A stretch of 64,000 nucleotides of DNA from Candidatus Regiella endosymbiont of Tuberolachnus salignus (GTDB lineage: Bacteria > Pseudomonadota > Gammaproteobacteria > Enterobacterales > Enterobacteriaceae). This document shows, piece by piece, positions 39,413-48,644 of this stretch (the stretch's first letter is position 1; each line of letters opens with the position of its first letter). Both the position numbers and the translations under genes were made by a program. Location: positions 558,001-622,000 of the forward strand of contig NZ_OZ026542.1 of the NCBI RefSeq assembly GCF_964020115.1, in the 5' to 3' direction. The notes beneath the pieces were generated by a model that was not told where the DNA came from, did no database searches, and saw nothing but the letters and a program-made list of their open reading frames with translations.

Positions 39413-40212
39413 ACAGTTAGCCTACCTGGATACACACTGGCTATAAACTTTTTATCGGTGGTAGAAAGCTCGGTTGGATCAGCCACCGAATAGCCATTTA
39501 GCGTATGCTCTTCGGGTATAGGATAGCCCATAATAGATTTTGGGTCATAGGCTGTATATTGCGTCTTATTTTTGGCATACTTTTTAAACAGGTTGTACTC
39601 GGTTTTGGCAGCATCCCAACCAAACATATCCAAATAATAGGCGAATACAACTGGTTTATTCCATTGGATGCCACCCTCCGGATTGTGGTGTTCGTGTAGC
39701 AAGCCCAGAGCATGTCCAAACTCATGCAAGGTGGCCGATTTTAAGTAGGCTTCATCAGAAGGATCGTCGGTAAAACCATCGAAATTCATGGTAGGTTCAT
39801 TCGCAGCGGTCTTTCTACTATTTTTTCCTAAGTCTGACCAATTTCCATCGCCTTCTTTAAAAGCAATCCGGATATGTGCTTTCTTTTTGCTCCCTACAGG
39901 CAACCAATCAAATTTCAAATTGGCATATTCAAGCCATTCATTTGCATAGTGTCGAACTTTTTCTTGTACATATGCACTCCCTGCATAAGCAGCCATAAAT
40001 TTTATACGCAAAGTTTGACCTGTTCGCCAAAAATTTTTGCTTTCGCCCAAGCTATACAAGGGGTTTTTGCTGTCTTCTGCTGGCCAGTCTTTATCAACGC
40101 ATAGTCTTAGTCTCACTGCTTGATTAACATTTTCTGGCACATGCTCATATACTTCGGTTTTATTAACATATACAAACGTGCTGTTATCCATCTCCATAAC
40201 GGAAATATTCAT
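39397..40212 (-). CDS. Astacin-like zinc metalloprotease
   Basis: 271 residues. The zinc-binding motif HEFGHALGLLHEH at residues 163-175 follows the metzincin pattern H-E-x-x-H-x-x-G-x-x-H-E, and a Met-turn SIMGYP lies near residue 226. Together they point to the M12A/astacin group. There is no classical signal peptide or propeptide, so if exported it needs a non-Sec route. Bacterial proteins of this type act as secreted virulence or host-interaction proteases. It stands alone between IS remnants, 3.5 kb from an injection system; use as its cargo is only a possibility. Confidence 0.8.
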   Translation of the reverse strand: MNISVMEMDNSTFVYVNKTEVYEHVPENVNQAVRLRLCVDKDWPAEDSKNPLYSLGESKNFWRTGQTLRIKFMAAYAGSAYVQEKVRHYANEWLEYANLKFDWLPVGSKKKAHIRIAFKEGDGNWSDLGKNSRKTAANEPTMNFDGFTDDPSDEAYLKSATLHEFGHALGLLHEHHNPEGGIQWNKPVVFAYYLDMFGWDAAKTEYNLFKKYAKNKTQYTAYDPKSIMGYPIPEEHTLNGYSVADPTELSTTDKKFIASVYPGRLTVQKYL

Positions 40213-40370
40213 AATATTACCCTCTATTGTATTTATTTATCCTTTCATGGTGTAGCAGTGTCATGAAAATATTTCAAGGCTATTTATATTTTTTGGAATA
40301 TTTATTTCACTAGTATTCCAATAAAGGGTTCACGTTGAATAGATTTACTCAGTTACTCGAGTAGGCTCCT

Positions 40371-40389
40371 TGTCAACGCTACTTTAGAT
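40371..40389 (-). mobile_element. Solo IS21 terminal repeat
   Basis: TGTCAACGCTACTTTAGAT is the exact inverse of the right end of the IS21 copies (ATCTAAAGTAGCGTTGACA). The IS21 body is absent; the ISL3 end follows at once, so ISL3 inserted in or replaced an IS21 here. Confidence 0.7.
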
Positions 40390-40471
40390 GGCTCTTCCGC
40401 AAATAATGTTGGTGCTGAACGCCGTAGCTAACTGAGATATAAATCATCTTCTGACTTTTTATCTATTGAAA

Positions 40472-41701
40472 ATGATCATGCTCAAAAAATTACTCGCTCT
40501 CCCTCGAAAGTGGGGGATCGCCGATTATTCTTTAAGTGATCGGCGGGTTGAACTGTTGCTTCAACATCGCAAACATTCTGCGTATTGTCCCCAATGCAAT
40601 ATGAAAAGCCGCTGTCGTTACGGCTTTACTCACCGACGACTTCAGCATTTACCCTGTGGAGGAAAGCCCCTGATACTATGCTTTCGTCTTCAGCGATTTT
40701 GTTGCACCAACAGCAGATGTCGGCAACGAACGTTTCAGGAATCAATCTCGACACTGGCACCCCGATGGCAACGAAGTTCCAGGCAGTTGGTAGAACTGAC
40801 AACCCGTCTGGCTTATTCATTCGGGGTCAGAGTCAGTGGAGATACCCTCATACGCAGAATAATGCAACTTCCGCTCTCGGAGCCTGAGCAACTTACCCAT
40901 ATTGATGTGGATGACTGGGCATGGAAGAAGGGGCATCACTATGGGACTATTATTGTTGCTCAGAGCACGCACCGGCCGGTTGCGTTACTTTCTGGTCGTT
41001 CAGCTACCTCTCTGGCGGAATGGCTGAAAACAAGACCGGAAATAAAAATAATTACTCGTGACAGGGCGGGGGCTTATGCTGATGGCGCCAAAACCGGTGC
41101 TCCACAGGCGATACAGATTGCCGACCGCTGGCATCTTATCCGCAATGCGAGTGATCATTTTGAACGTTTTCTGAAACGTCACTGGGTCGCTGTGAAGGAA
41201 ACCTACCACGCCATAAAAACCCAGGCGCTGGCTGCTTTGCAATCAGCGCCTATCATCACGGTTTCTCCACAGCAGGAGACAGCCACCCAGCAACAACGCC
41301 GTCTCTTGTTTGAGCATGTCAGCGTACTGAAAAATAAAGGCATGGCACAAACAGAAATTGCGTTAACAGCCGGTATCAGTGACAAGACGGTTCGCCGATG
41401 GCTACAGACAGGCGGCTCTCCATTATGCGGTAAACGACCTCGTCCACGTCAAGTCATTGGCTTCAATGAGCAAACCTGGCTCAGAGAACAAGGGAATAGC
41501 GGTTGTCATAATGCTGCGTTACTGTTCCGCAAACTGAAAACACGAGGCTATGTTGGGGGAAGCGCAACAGTCCGCTCCCTGGTAAGTCAGTGGCGGTATA
41601 CTTCGGCAGAAGTACTCCAGTATCCGCCTATGCCAAGGCTAAAACAGGATACGTACCTAAAAAATGTCGCCCAGAAAATTTTTAGCGTTTCACAGATTTG
41701 A
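40472..41701 (+). CDS. ISL3-family transposase
   Basis: 409 residues from the ATG at 40472. The N-terminal zinc-ribbon is CPQCNMKSRC plus a second Cys pair (CCTNSRC). The DDE_Tnp_ISL3 domain has HIDVDDWAWKKGHHYGTIIV, TRDRAGAYADG and RWHLIRNASDHFERFL. A HTH (MAQTEIALTAGISDKTVRRW) lies near residues 290-310. The left terminal repeat GGCTCTTCCGCAAATAATGT begins near 40390. No inverted copy of that end is visible after 41701, so the right end is probably lost and the protein may be cut short. Likely inactive as an element. Confidence 0.82.
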   Translation: MIMLKKLLALPRKWGIADYSLSDRRVELLLQHRKHSAYCPQCNMKSRCRYGFTHRRLQHLPCGGKPLILCFRLQRFCCTNSRCRQRTFQESISTLAPRWQRSSRQLVELTTRLAYSFGVRVSGDTLIRRIMQLPLSEPEQLTHIDVDDWAWKKGHHYGTIIVAQSTHRPVALLSGRSATSLAEWLKTRPEIKIITRDRAGAYADGAKTGAPQAIQIADRWHLIRNASDHFERFLKRHWVAVKETYHAIKTQALAALQSAPIITVSPQQETATQQQRRLLFEHVSVLKNKGMAQTEIALTAGISDKTVRRWLQTGGSPLCGKRPRPRQVIGFNEQTWLREQGNSGCHNAALLFRKLKTRGYVGGSATVRSLVSQWRYTSAEVLQYPPMPRLKQDTYLKNVAQKIFSVSQI

Positions 41702-41953
41702 TTGATGCAAGCGGACAATCACGGATTTTCGTTTTTATGATTTGAGGCAACCCTGAGCATTCAACCTGGTGTTCCATTAAATGCATACAGGAAAACGGGG
41801 GATGAGAGCCAATTGAAACGGTACGCAGATATGCCCGTCTAGCTTAACTGAACATGCTAAACGATTAGATTCACTTTTGCTCGTTAAGGACACAAATACG
41901 ACACAGGAGGACATTATCTAGAGCGGAGAAGCTATCTAAGTCTTTGATTTTGT
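41702..41953. other. Intergenic region, nothing recognised
   Basis: About 250 bases between ISL3 and the tRNA fragment with no supported gene or strong structure. Confidence 0.4.
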
Positions 41954-42005
41954 TGGTGCGCCCTGCAGGATTCGAACCTGCGGCCTACGGCTTAGAAGGC
42001 CGTTG
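41954..42005 (-). tRNA. 3' fragment of tRNA-Arg (anticodon UCU)
   Basis: On the minus strand it reads the anticodon stem and TTCTAAG loop region, variable loop, the T-arm GGTTCGAATCCTGCAGGGCG and the 3' end ...GCACCA. It matches the last about 52 bases of enterobacterial tRNA-Arg(UCU). The D-arm and acceptor 5' side are replaced by unrelated sequence after 42005. It is therefore not a working tRNA but a duplicated 3' end of the kind left by tRNA-targeting integrases. Confidence 0.8.
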
Positions 42006-42187
42006 AGTACTTTCTGATTCATTAAATTACCGCATCTAATGCCGCTCACACGCCCAAAGATGTAAAAAGATAACAAAAAATGAAAGCACGTATAACACGT
42101 TCTCTGTCCCATATATGTCCCATCGAAGAAAACTGAACCGCCACGGGAATCCTGGAGAGTAAACTCTAGTATAAAAGGAGCCCCGAA

Positions 42188-42280
42188 ATGTCATCAAAAC
42201 GTTATCCCCTCGAACTACGCCAGCGTGCAGTGAGACGGCTGCTAGCACAGCGTGATGAATACAAATTTTGCCGTCGATAA
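42188..42280 (+). pseudogene. IS3-family OrfA, N-terminal fragment
   Basis: 30 residues, MSSKRYPLELRQRAVRRLLA then QRDEY, the standard start of IS3-type OrfA. A stop follows and no HTH remains. The sequence just upstream (GTCCCATCGAAGAAAACTGA) looks like an IS end. Confidence 0.7.
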
Positions 42281-42375
42281 CCCCCTGACTTTTTTCATTC
42301 CCTGTTTGACGCGGGCTTCCCGTCAATTTCATACCGCACCAAAGAAAGCGAATGCTACTTATGGATATCGTCATC

Positions 42376-42762
42376 ATGAATACCAATAATTTTACCCGTT
42401 ATCTCGAAGATCGTTTGTACCAATGGGCTGAATGGTATAGCCGAGGGAATTTTTCGAGTTTAGGGTATTCCTCTTGTTCCATTGAATACCGTATTATGAC
42501 GGAAGGGAATGTGTTTCGTCGCTCGGGATCTAACCCCTTGCCTACTCATGCCGCCGCTGAAGAGATAGAAAACTGGGTCAATGCGATGGCACAGCAAAAT
42601 CCTGCTATGGCACGGGCATTACGGTGTTACTATTTTCAACGCGGCTCCTTGCGTTACAAGGCCAAAAAGTTGGCCATATCCCACACACAATTCAAATATC
42701 ATGTGGATATGGCTCATCAGTGGTTATTAGGCTGCTTAAATGGCCGCCTTGAAAAAAACTGA
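42376..42762 (+). CDS. Phage antiterminator Q-like protein
   Basis: 128 residues from the ATG at 42376 (MNTNNFTRYLEDRLYQWAEW). The fold resembles the small Q-type antiterminators of lambdoid phages: a W-rich N-terminus, a middle PTHAAAEEIENWV, and a HTH-like C-terminal half (RYKAKKLAISHTQFKYHVDM). Such proteins let RNA polymerase read into the late genes. It is directly upstream of the lysis remnants and tail cluster, the right place for late-gene control. A strong terminator at 42842 lies just downstream, a possible target. Confidence 0.65.
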   Translation: MNTNNFTRYLEDRLYQWAEWYSRGNFSSLGYSSCSIEYRIMTEGNVFRRSGSNPLPTHAAAEEIENWVNAMAQQNPAMARALRCYYFQRGSLRYKAKKLAISHTQFKYHVDMAHQWLLGCLNGRLEKN

Positions 42763-42841
42763 TGTTTTTTTCATTTTTTATTTGTGTTGTCAATACAAAT
42801 CAGGTATAAATTCTCCAAATTGTTACTGCTGCATCTAAAAG

Positions 42842-42865
42842 CCCGCTTAAGCGGGTTTTTTTTTT
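42842..42865 (+). terminator. Rho-independent terminator after the Q-like gene
   Basis: Palindrome CCCGCTTAAGCGGG followed by ten Ts. Confidence 0.9.
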
Positions 42866-42919
42866 GTTCGATTAACTCAAAAAAACTTTTCCTCACATTA
42901 CTACTTAAATCATGCTTAC

Positions 42920-43207
42920 ATGAACGAACTCACTGAACTGACAGAAGTGCATCTAAAAATACTATCTGATATCACTGCTCTCCAAAAAAACATCATGTCC
43001 AGTCAGTCTCAGATAGAGACGTTGCGTATCACGCTAAAAAAGATAGAGACGACCCTTTGGCAAAAAAGGGTAGAAGAGGTGAGGCTCTCACAGTTGTTGG
43101 CCTTGCTGAGAAAGTACTTGCTCATTTTATGTGGATTGGGTGCCGTCCTGTTTATTTTTAGTACAAAGATTGATGTGATAAAAATTATCGCTCAAATTTT
43201 GGCGTGA
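42920..43207 (+). CDS. Small coiled-coil membrane protein
   Basis: 95 residues. Residues 1-55 form a coiled coil (SSQSQIETLRITLKKIETTL), and a single membrane segment lies near 68-84 (LLILCGLGAVLFIFS). It sits between a phage antiterminator and holin/amidase remnants, the place of a lysis-cassette gene, so a holin-like or spanin-like role is possible. No family match can be claimed. Confidence 0.55.
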   Translation: MNELTELTEVHLKILSDITALQKNIMSSQSQIETLRITLKKIETTLWQKRVEEVRLSQLLALLRKYLLILCGLGAVLFIFSTKIDVIKIIAQILA

Positions 43208-43333
43208 TCGATGTAAACCACATTATTGGCACGACGATTTTCGCTATAAACAAGTCAATATCAAATCTGAAGGGGGAAAGAGTGGGTAAAAACAGCGAGA
43301 TTATCTCAATGCGGGTTATAAAGAGAGGTTACG

Positions 43334-43418
43334 TATGAGCCTAGAAATGTTAGCACAAGTAGTAGCAAAAACGGCTCCATTATTGGGGAACGCCTGCTCC
43401 ACGATAGAAATGCGTTAA
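43334..43418 (+). pseudogene. Holin-like gene, N-terminal fragment
   Basis: About 27 residues, MSLEMLAQVVAKTAPLLGNA, resembling the start of 3TM-type phage holins, after a GAGAGG site. It ends early at a TAA after STIEMR; the membrane segments are missing. Confidence 0.45.
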
Positions 43419-43557
43419 TACCCTTCACTACAGGTGATCTATCAGGCCAGGGTGGGGGCTTGGTACGATGAAGCAACAAAGTGCCACTATGTTGAGCACT
43501 ACACGAAAGCTCCGCCCCCAAGGGAGGCGGCCTTCGCGCTTTTTTAAGCGATAGGGT

Positions 43558-43704
43558 TACGATATTAGCAAAGCAACGACGCCAGAAGGCTTTAAAGCGC
43601 TGATCCGAGCCTTTCAACTGCATTTTCGTTAGGATAATTATGACGGAATGCTGGATACAAAAACCAGTGCAACATTAGCTGCATTGGTTGAAAAATATTT
43701 TTAA
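43558..43704 (+). pseudogene. Amidase (AmiD-like) C-terminal remnant with in-frame stop
   Basis: Encodes YDISKATTPEGFKALIRAFQ then LHFR, an in-frame TAG at 43630, and DNYDGMLDTKTSATLAALVE then KYF. This is the peptidoglycan-binding tail of AmiD-type N-acetylmuramoyl-L-alanine amidases used as phage endolysins. The catalytic domain is missing. It shows that the lysis function of the former prophage has decayed while the tail genes downstream are intact. Confidence 0.65.
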
Positions 43705-43764
43705 TATTTACTTTCTATAAATCAATGTCTTCCTACTCATTTCATCACCAGGGTAATTCATCCT

Positions 43765-45675
43765 ATGAACACCAACGATCAGATTCTTTTTTGGACTGAC
43801 CAAGGCGACAGGTGTTTGCAAGCAGCAAAGGCACCCAATGGTACGCCACTGCAACTGACCCATATGGTGTTAGGCAATGCGGCAACACCCATACCTGCCA
43901 CTAAACAAGCGACACAAGTTAGAAACGAAGTGTACCGTGCGCCTGTTGATCGTATCGCACTGGATACAGCAAAGACAAGCGTCGTCTGTGAACTCATTGT
44001 GCCTGAGAATCAAAGAAATCAAACCATTCGTGAAATTGGTCTTCTGGAACACGATACACTGATAGCCATCGGTTATGCTTCTTCTGGTTATACTCTCGTG
44101 GAGCAGGAAGGTGGCACATGGACCTACATTGTCCATATTCCACTTGAGAATATCCCTGCTTCTGCTATTGAAACAGTGGATAACTTAATCAGTCTTGAGG
44201 TATCAGATACGCGTTATCTCGATGCAGCAGAAAATTTAAAAGATGTAACGAATAAAAATACTGCACGAGATAATCTTGGTTTAGGTTCTGCGGCGGTGAA
44301 AGATGCGGGCACAGGTAATACTGATTTAATTACCACGGGAGACGCAGATAGCCGTTATCTCAATGCGGCAGATAATTTGAGTGATTTACCTGACAAAATC
44401 ATAGCGCGAACCAATCTTGGACTTGGAGATGCCGCGACTAAAAAAGTGGGTGTGGATGATAACGATCTTGTTACAGCAGCCAATGCGTTGATTAGCAGAT
44501 CAATTGTTCAAATTAGAGGTTCTGATATTAATGGAGATTTGAATAAACTCTTCACTCCTGGTATTTATGCTGTTGGGTTCATTAGTGAAATAGCTACTTT
44601 AAAAAATAATTTCCCTGAAGGGATCAGTAAAGCGGGTTTTTTACTAGTGCTAAGGGGTGATTCTAGTAACTACTGCCAAATATATATAGAGGGTAATAAT
44701 TCTAAAGGCATTTTCTGGCGTAATAAATGGAGTAATGAGAGTAATTGGACATCGTGGCACGAACTTATCACAGATGAAAATGCAGACAACCGCTATCTGA
44801 AAAACTCAGAAAATCTAGCCAATAACACAACTGCACGAACAAAACTTGGCCTGGGTACTGCAGCACTGAAAGATGCAGGTACGGGTAATACTGATTTAAT
44901 TACCACGGGAGACGCAGATAGCCGTTATCTCAATGCTGCAGATAATTTGAGTGATTTACCTGACAAAGTCATAGCGCGAACCAATCTTGGGCTTGGATCA
45001 GCAGCATTGAAAAGTGTAGGTACTAATGGTGATGATTTAATTACCACAGGGGATGCAGATAGTCGCTACGTCCAACACGCTAATAATTTAATAGACGTAT
45101 ATCCAGTCGGCGCGCCTATTCCCTGGCCATCCGAGGTTATTCCATCCGGTTACGCTGAGATGAAGGGACAGAGCTTTAATAAGGTAATATACCCCAAACT
45201 GGCTATTGTGTATCCTAGCGGAATCATTCCAGATATGCGTGGGTGGATGATAAAAGGGAACCCATCATCGGGGCGAACAGTATTATCCCAAGAGCAGGAC
45301 GGTAATAAAACTCATAGTCATAGCATTACTATTGATTCTACATATCTGGGAACAAAATCGACTGATAACTTTGATTACGGGACGAAAAATACCAATCAAA
45401 CTGGAGGACACTATCACCGTATTAACATGGGAGAGGAGGCTTCTACAGACCGATTCTTAACAGAATACGGTAGGTACTATCAAAGTAGTTGGGGCCAACA
45501 TACTTCGAATTTTACCCGAGATGCTGGTGACCACACACATAGTGTTTCTATAGGTTCACATAGTCACAGTATTACACTGGGTTCTCACGCTCATAGCGCT
45601 ACAGTGAGTAGTAGTGGCAATACAGAAACTACCGTTAAAAATATTGCTTTTATTTATATTGTGAGATTAGCGTGA
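43765..45675 (+). CDS. Phage tail fibre with collar-type tip
   Basis: 636 residues. The N-terminal baseplate-binding domain spans about 1-150 (phage tail fibre/DUF3751 type: [19 protein letters not shown]). Repeated shaft units follow with NL-x-D...[13 protein letters not shown] at about 155-235 and again at about 350-430. A collar-like segment ([28 protein letters not shown]) starts near 450, and a His-rich tip ([16 protein letters not shown]) may bind metal as in T4 and lambda-type fibres. It recognises the target surface. Here it precedes the sheath gene instead of following the baseplate genes as Afp13 does. Confidence 0.85.
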   Translation: MNTNDQILFWTDQGDRCLQAAKAPNGTPLQLTHMVLGNAATPIPATKQATQVRNEVYRAPVDRIALDTAKTSVVCELIVPENQRNQTIREIGLLEHDTLIAIGYASSGYTLVEQEGGTWTYIVHIPLENIPASAIETVDNLISLEVSDTRYLDAAENLKDVTNKNTARDNLGLGSAAVKDAGTGNTDLITTGDADSRYLNAADNLSDLPDKIIARTNLGLGDAATKKVGVDDNDLVTAANALISRSIVQIRGSDINGDLNKLFTPGIYAVGFISEIATLKNNFPEGISKAGFLLVLRGDSSNYCQIYIEGNNSKGIFWRNKWSNESNWTSWHELITDENADNRYLKNSENLANNTTARTKLGLGTAALKDAGTGNTDLITTGDADSRYLNAADNLSDLPDKVIARTNLGLGSAALKSVGTNGDDLITTGDADSRYVQHANNLIDVYPVGAPIPWPSEVIPSGYAEMKGQSFNKVIYPKLAIVYPSGIIPDMRGWMIKGNPSSGRTVLSQEQDGNKTHSHSITIDSTYLGTKSTDNFDYGTKNTNQTGGHYHRINMGEEASTDRFLTEYGRYYQSSWGQHTSNFTRDAGDHTHSVSIGSHSHSITLGSHAHSATVSSSGNTETTVKNIAFIYIVRLA

Positions 45676-45841
45676 TTGAGTCATTTTCTTTTACCCAACT
45701 GAGTTGTTTAAACTTATTAAGGCACGACAACTCAATGTATCAGTAATTTATTCGGCCACCATTAACGGTGCTTTTCTCATAACCGGCCCGACTACCGATA
45801 AATTCTGTATTAAAAAACATCAATGCACTAAAACCGGTTTT

Positions 45842-45867
45842 CTCGCCGTCATCTTTTTGACGGTGAG
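45842..45867 (+). promoter_or_regulatory. Leader hairpin before the sheath gene
   Basis: Stem CTCGCCGTCA / TGACGGTGAG around TCTTTT, inside the 265-base gap between the tail fibre and sheath genes. It could be a terminator of the fibre mRNA or a leader element. A 73-codon frame across this gap has no support. Confidence 0.4.
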
Positions 45868-45940
45868 CGATTCGTCGTGCGTGATGGCACAAACACCGTT
45901 CATTATTTCTTTATTTTTTCACTAAATGAGAGCATTCACT

Positions 45941-47605
45941 ATGAGCTATAAAACCCCCAATGTGTACGTCGAAGAACAAGCCATTTTACCCCCTTCGGTG
46001 GCTGAAGTATCCACCGCCATTCCCGCCTTTATTGGTTATACCGCGCGTGCCGGGGCAAACAACGAACTAAAAGAGAAAGCGGTGCGCATTAGCAGTCTGC
46101 TCGCGTATCAGCGCCATTTTGGTGAGGCACCTTTGACTCACTTTGACGTTAACGTGAATAACCAGAATGTTGTTGAAGTAAACCCTAAAAAAACAGTCGA
46201 TTATTTCATGTATGACTGCCTGCGCCTTTATTTTGCTAATGGTGGGGGGGATTGTTACATTGTCTCCGTCGGTAATCATCAAGAAGAGATCAGCAAAATC
46301 GCCATAGAAAAGGGCATCGACGCCTTAGAAAAAGAAGATGAGCCGACATTAATCGTCATGACTGAGAGTGCCAATCTTTCAACAGAGGACTACGGGGCAT
46401 TATGTCAAAAAGTATTAATGCACTGTGCAACATTAAAAGATCGCTTTGCTATTTTTGATGCCGGTGAAAATGATATTGATCAAGTCAAAACATTCAGAGA
46501 GAAGATTGGGACGAATAATTTAAAATACGGTGCCGCGTATTTTCCTTATCTCACGACGAATTTAGGCTATCACTATAGTGATGACTCCGTGGAAGTCACC
46601 GGAATCAGTGATCCCCGTACGCAAATAGGGCGTTATTCGTCTGGCGACAATGGCTTATTAGTGACCTATACCGGTAATCAAAGTGATGCGCCCAAGATAA
46701 AAATAAGTAAACACACCGATGCAGAAGAAAAGTCAATTAGTGTCGTTCCCAACAACAGCTTTGTTTTGGAAATCACCATCCCCAAGACTGGCGCTTCGGC
46801 GAAAGATATTGTTGCTATTTGGAATGGTCTCAGTGATAAAAAACAATTTAATATGGAGAACCAAGGCACCGGGGCAGATCTGATAGCGCAAGAAATTACC
46901 TCACCGCAGGCGCTCACTTATGCGAGTGATACGCCCAGTGCTACACGCGAGAAGTTAAGTAAACTAAAAAGTAATAAAACCGCGCTTTATAACCAAATTA
47001 GAGCCAAGATTGACAATGAACGATTAACGTTACCCCCCAGTGCGGCGATAGCCGGCGTTTATGCCCGTATCGACAGAGAACGCGGTGTCTGGAAATCCCC
47101 CGCCAATGTGAGCTTAGTCGATGTGATCGGGCCGACGCTGAAGATTACCGATCAACAACAAGAAGACTTAAATGTCGATGCGACAGCGGGTAAATCCATC
47201 AACGCGATCCGCAGCTTTACCGGCAAGGGCACAATAGTTTGGGGGGCGAGAACCCTGGCGGGGAATGATAATGAGTGGCGTTATATTTCTGTGCGGCGTT
47301 TATTCAATCTTATTGAGGAGTCGTTGCAAAAATCCACGGCGTTTGCCGTGTTTGAGCCCAATAATGCCATGACCTGGCTGAAAGTGAGAACCCTAGCGCA
47401 AAGTTATCTCGACGACCTCTGGCGTAAAGGGGCGTTAGCCGGGGCGACACCCGAGGAAGCGTATTTTGTCAAAGCAGACCGCGGGCAAACGATGACCGAG
47501 CAAGACATTCTCGAAGGCAAATTGATTGTCGAAATCGGTGTGGCGGCGGTGCGTCCCGCTGAATTCATCGTGTTGCGCTTTGCGCATAAACTGCAGCAAG
47601 CCTAA
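45941..47605 (+). CDS. Contractile sheath protein
   Basis: 554 residues from the ATG at 45941 (MSYKTPNVYVEEQ), the standard sheath N-terminus that links neighbouring subunits. The variable, surface-exposed middle spans about 200-330, and the conserved C-terminal domain (SINAIRSFTGKGTIVWGART, RYISVRRLFNLIEESL) ends in AEFIVLRFAHKLQQA. It contracts to drive the inner tube. Afp and PVC systems have three sheath genes; this cluster shows only one, of the long Afp4-like size class, so one protein may build the whole sheath. Confidence 0.92.
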   Translation: MSYKTPNVYVEEQAILPPSVAEVSTAIPAFIGYTARAGANNELKEKAVRISSLLAYQRHFGEAPLTHFDVNVNNQNVVEVNPKKTVDYFMYDCLRLYFANGGGDCYIVSVGNHQEEISKIAIEKGIDALEKEDEPTLIVMTESANLSTEDYGALCQKVLMHCATLKDRFAIFDAGENDIDQVKTFREKIGTNNLKYGAAYFPYLTTNLGYHYSDDSVEVTGISDPRTQIGRYSSGDNGLLVTYTGNQSDAPKIKISKHTDAEEKSISVVPNNSFVLEITIPKTGASAKDIVAIWNGLSDKKQFNMENQGTGADLIAQEITSPQALTYASDTPSATREKLSKLKSNKTALYNQIRAKIDNERLTLPPSAAIAGVYARIDRERGVWKSPANVSLVDVIGPTLKITDQQQEDLNVDATAGKSINAIRSFTGKGTIVWGARTLAGNDNEWRYISVRRLFNLIEESLQKSTAFAVFEPNNAMTWLKVRTLAQSYLDDLWRKGALAGATPEEAYFVKADRGQTMTEQDILEGKLIVEIGVAAVRPAEFIVLRFAHKLQQA

Positions 47606-47693
47606 CGCTTTTCTTCTGTTTTTTCTTAAAGCGGCGGTTTGATTCACTGCCTCTTACCCTTTTTTTATTATTTTTAAGCTGGAGATGACCACC

Positions 47694-48143
47694 ATGGCCA
47701 CCACTGTCGCTGATATCAAAGCGGATTACCCCTTTTCTGTTTATCGTTTTAACGTAAGTATTATGGGTCTAGAAGACAAAGTCGGTTTTTCTGAAGTATC
47801 CGGGTTAGAAGTCGGGCATCAACCCATTACGTATAAAGATGGGTTGGGTTTTAAGCATATGCCGGGCATGCCAGAGCCTATCAAACTGACCTTAAAAAGA
47901 GGCCTGGTAAAGGGCAATTCTATCCTTTACGATTGGATGATCAGTGTCCGTTTGAATCGTGTTGAGAAACGCGATATCACCATTAGCCTACTGGATGAAG
48001 AAACCCATCCACTTGTGACTTGGACAGTACAAAGTGCGTTTCCCACCAAATTAGTCGCCCCGTCATTTAATGCGACCAGTAACGAAGTGGCCATTGAGAC
48101 GCTAGAGCTTATGGCTGATAGTCTGCGTGTTGAGCATGCATGA
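47694..48143 (+). CDS. Inner tube protein (gp19 family)
   Basis: 149 residues from the ATG at 47694, which has GGAG at good spacing; the ATG at 47685 abuts that site. Shows the tube pattern of eCIS and T4 gp19: YPFSVYRFNVSIMGLEDKVG, FSEVSGLEVG, LKRGLVKGNSILYDW, and the ending ETLELMADSLRVEHA. Hexameric rings stack inside the sheath. Equivalent to Afp1 or Pvc1, though here it follows the sheath gene. Confidence 0.92.
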   Translation: MATTVADIKADYPFSVYRFNVSIMGLEDKVGFSEVSGLEVGHQPITYKDGLGFKHMPGMPEPIKLTLKRGLVKGNSILYDWMISVRLNRVEKRDITISLLDEETHPLVTWTVQSAFPTKLVAPSFNATSNEVAIETLELMADSLRVEHA

Positions 48144-48165
48144 TAAGGCATAAGGCGTTAAAATA

Positions 48166-48642
48166 ATGCTGTTACCCAATCTTTCTGCCATGGAGATAAA
48201 CACGCCGCCCGTGAGCTACCGCTTCGCGGTGGTGTTTTATCCCTCAGGTCGCACACCCAATTTAGTCGATATGCGCTTTCAAAAGGTATCGGGGTTATCA
48301 CTTGAGGTAAAGACCCACAAGATACAGGAGGGGGGCAACAATGTGGGTCATGCCGTATTACCCAGCGGCGTACGGTCGCCGACGTTACGACTCGAACGGG
48401 GCATGGTATTGCTATCGCCACTGAATACGGAGTTTAACAGCACACTGAGCTTTTTTCAGTTTAACCCTTGTCATGTCATGGTCACGTTACTCAATGAAAC
48501 TTGTCTGCCCACCGCAGCCTGGCTATTTTTCAACGCGTTTCCCGTGGGCTGGCAATGTTCGGATCTGGACGCCAATGCCAATGTCATCCTGATCGATACT
48601 TTTGAGCTGGCGTATCAACGTCTGCAACCGTTGCGAGTGTAA
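48166..48642 (+). CDS. Second tube protein (Afp5-like)
   Basis: 158 residues, also gp19 family: PVSYRFAVVFYPSGRTPNLV, FQKVSGLSLEV, LRLERGMVLLSPLN, and the end DTFELAYQRLQPLRV. It differs enough from the first tube protein to be a specialised ring, and the order just before DUF5908 and LysM genes matches Afp5/Pvc5, which starts the tube on the baseplate. Overlaps the next gene's ATG by one base. Confidence 0.88.
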   Translation: MLLPNLSAMEINTPPVSYRFAVVFYPSGRTPNLVDMRFQKVSGLSLEVKTHKIQEGGNNVGHAVLPSGVRSPTLRLERGMVLLSPLNTEFNSTLSFFQFNPCHVMVTLLNETCLPTAAWLFFNAFPVGWQCSDLDANANVILIDTFELAYQRLQPLRV

Positions 48643-48644
48643 TG

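Noticed and set aside
43306-43623. 105-codon minus-strand frame
   Set aside because: Opposite the holin and amidase remnants; no ribosome site or family pattern.
45704-45925. 73-codon frame before the sheath gene
   Set aside because: No ribosome site, runs through a hairpin, no recognisable protein.
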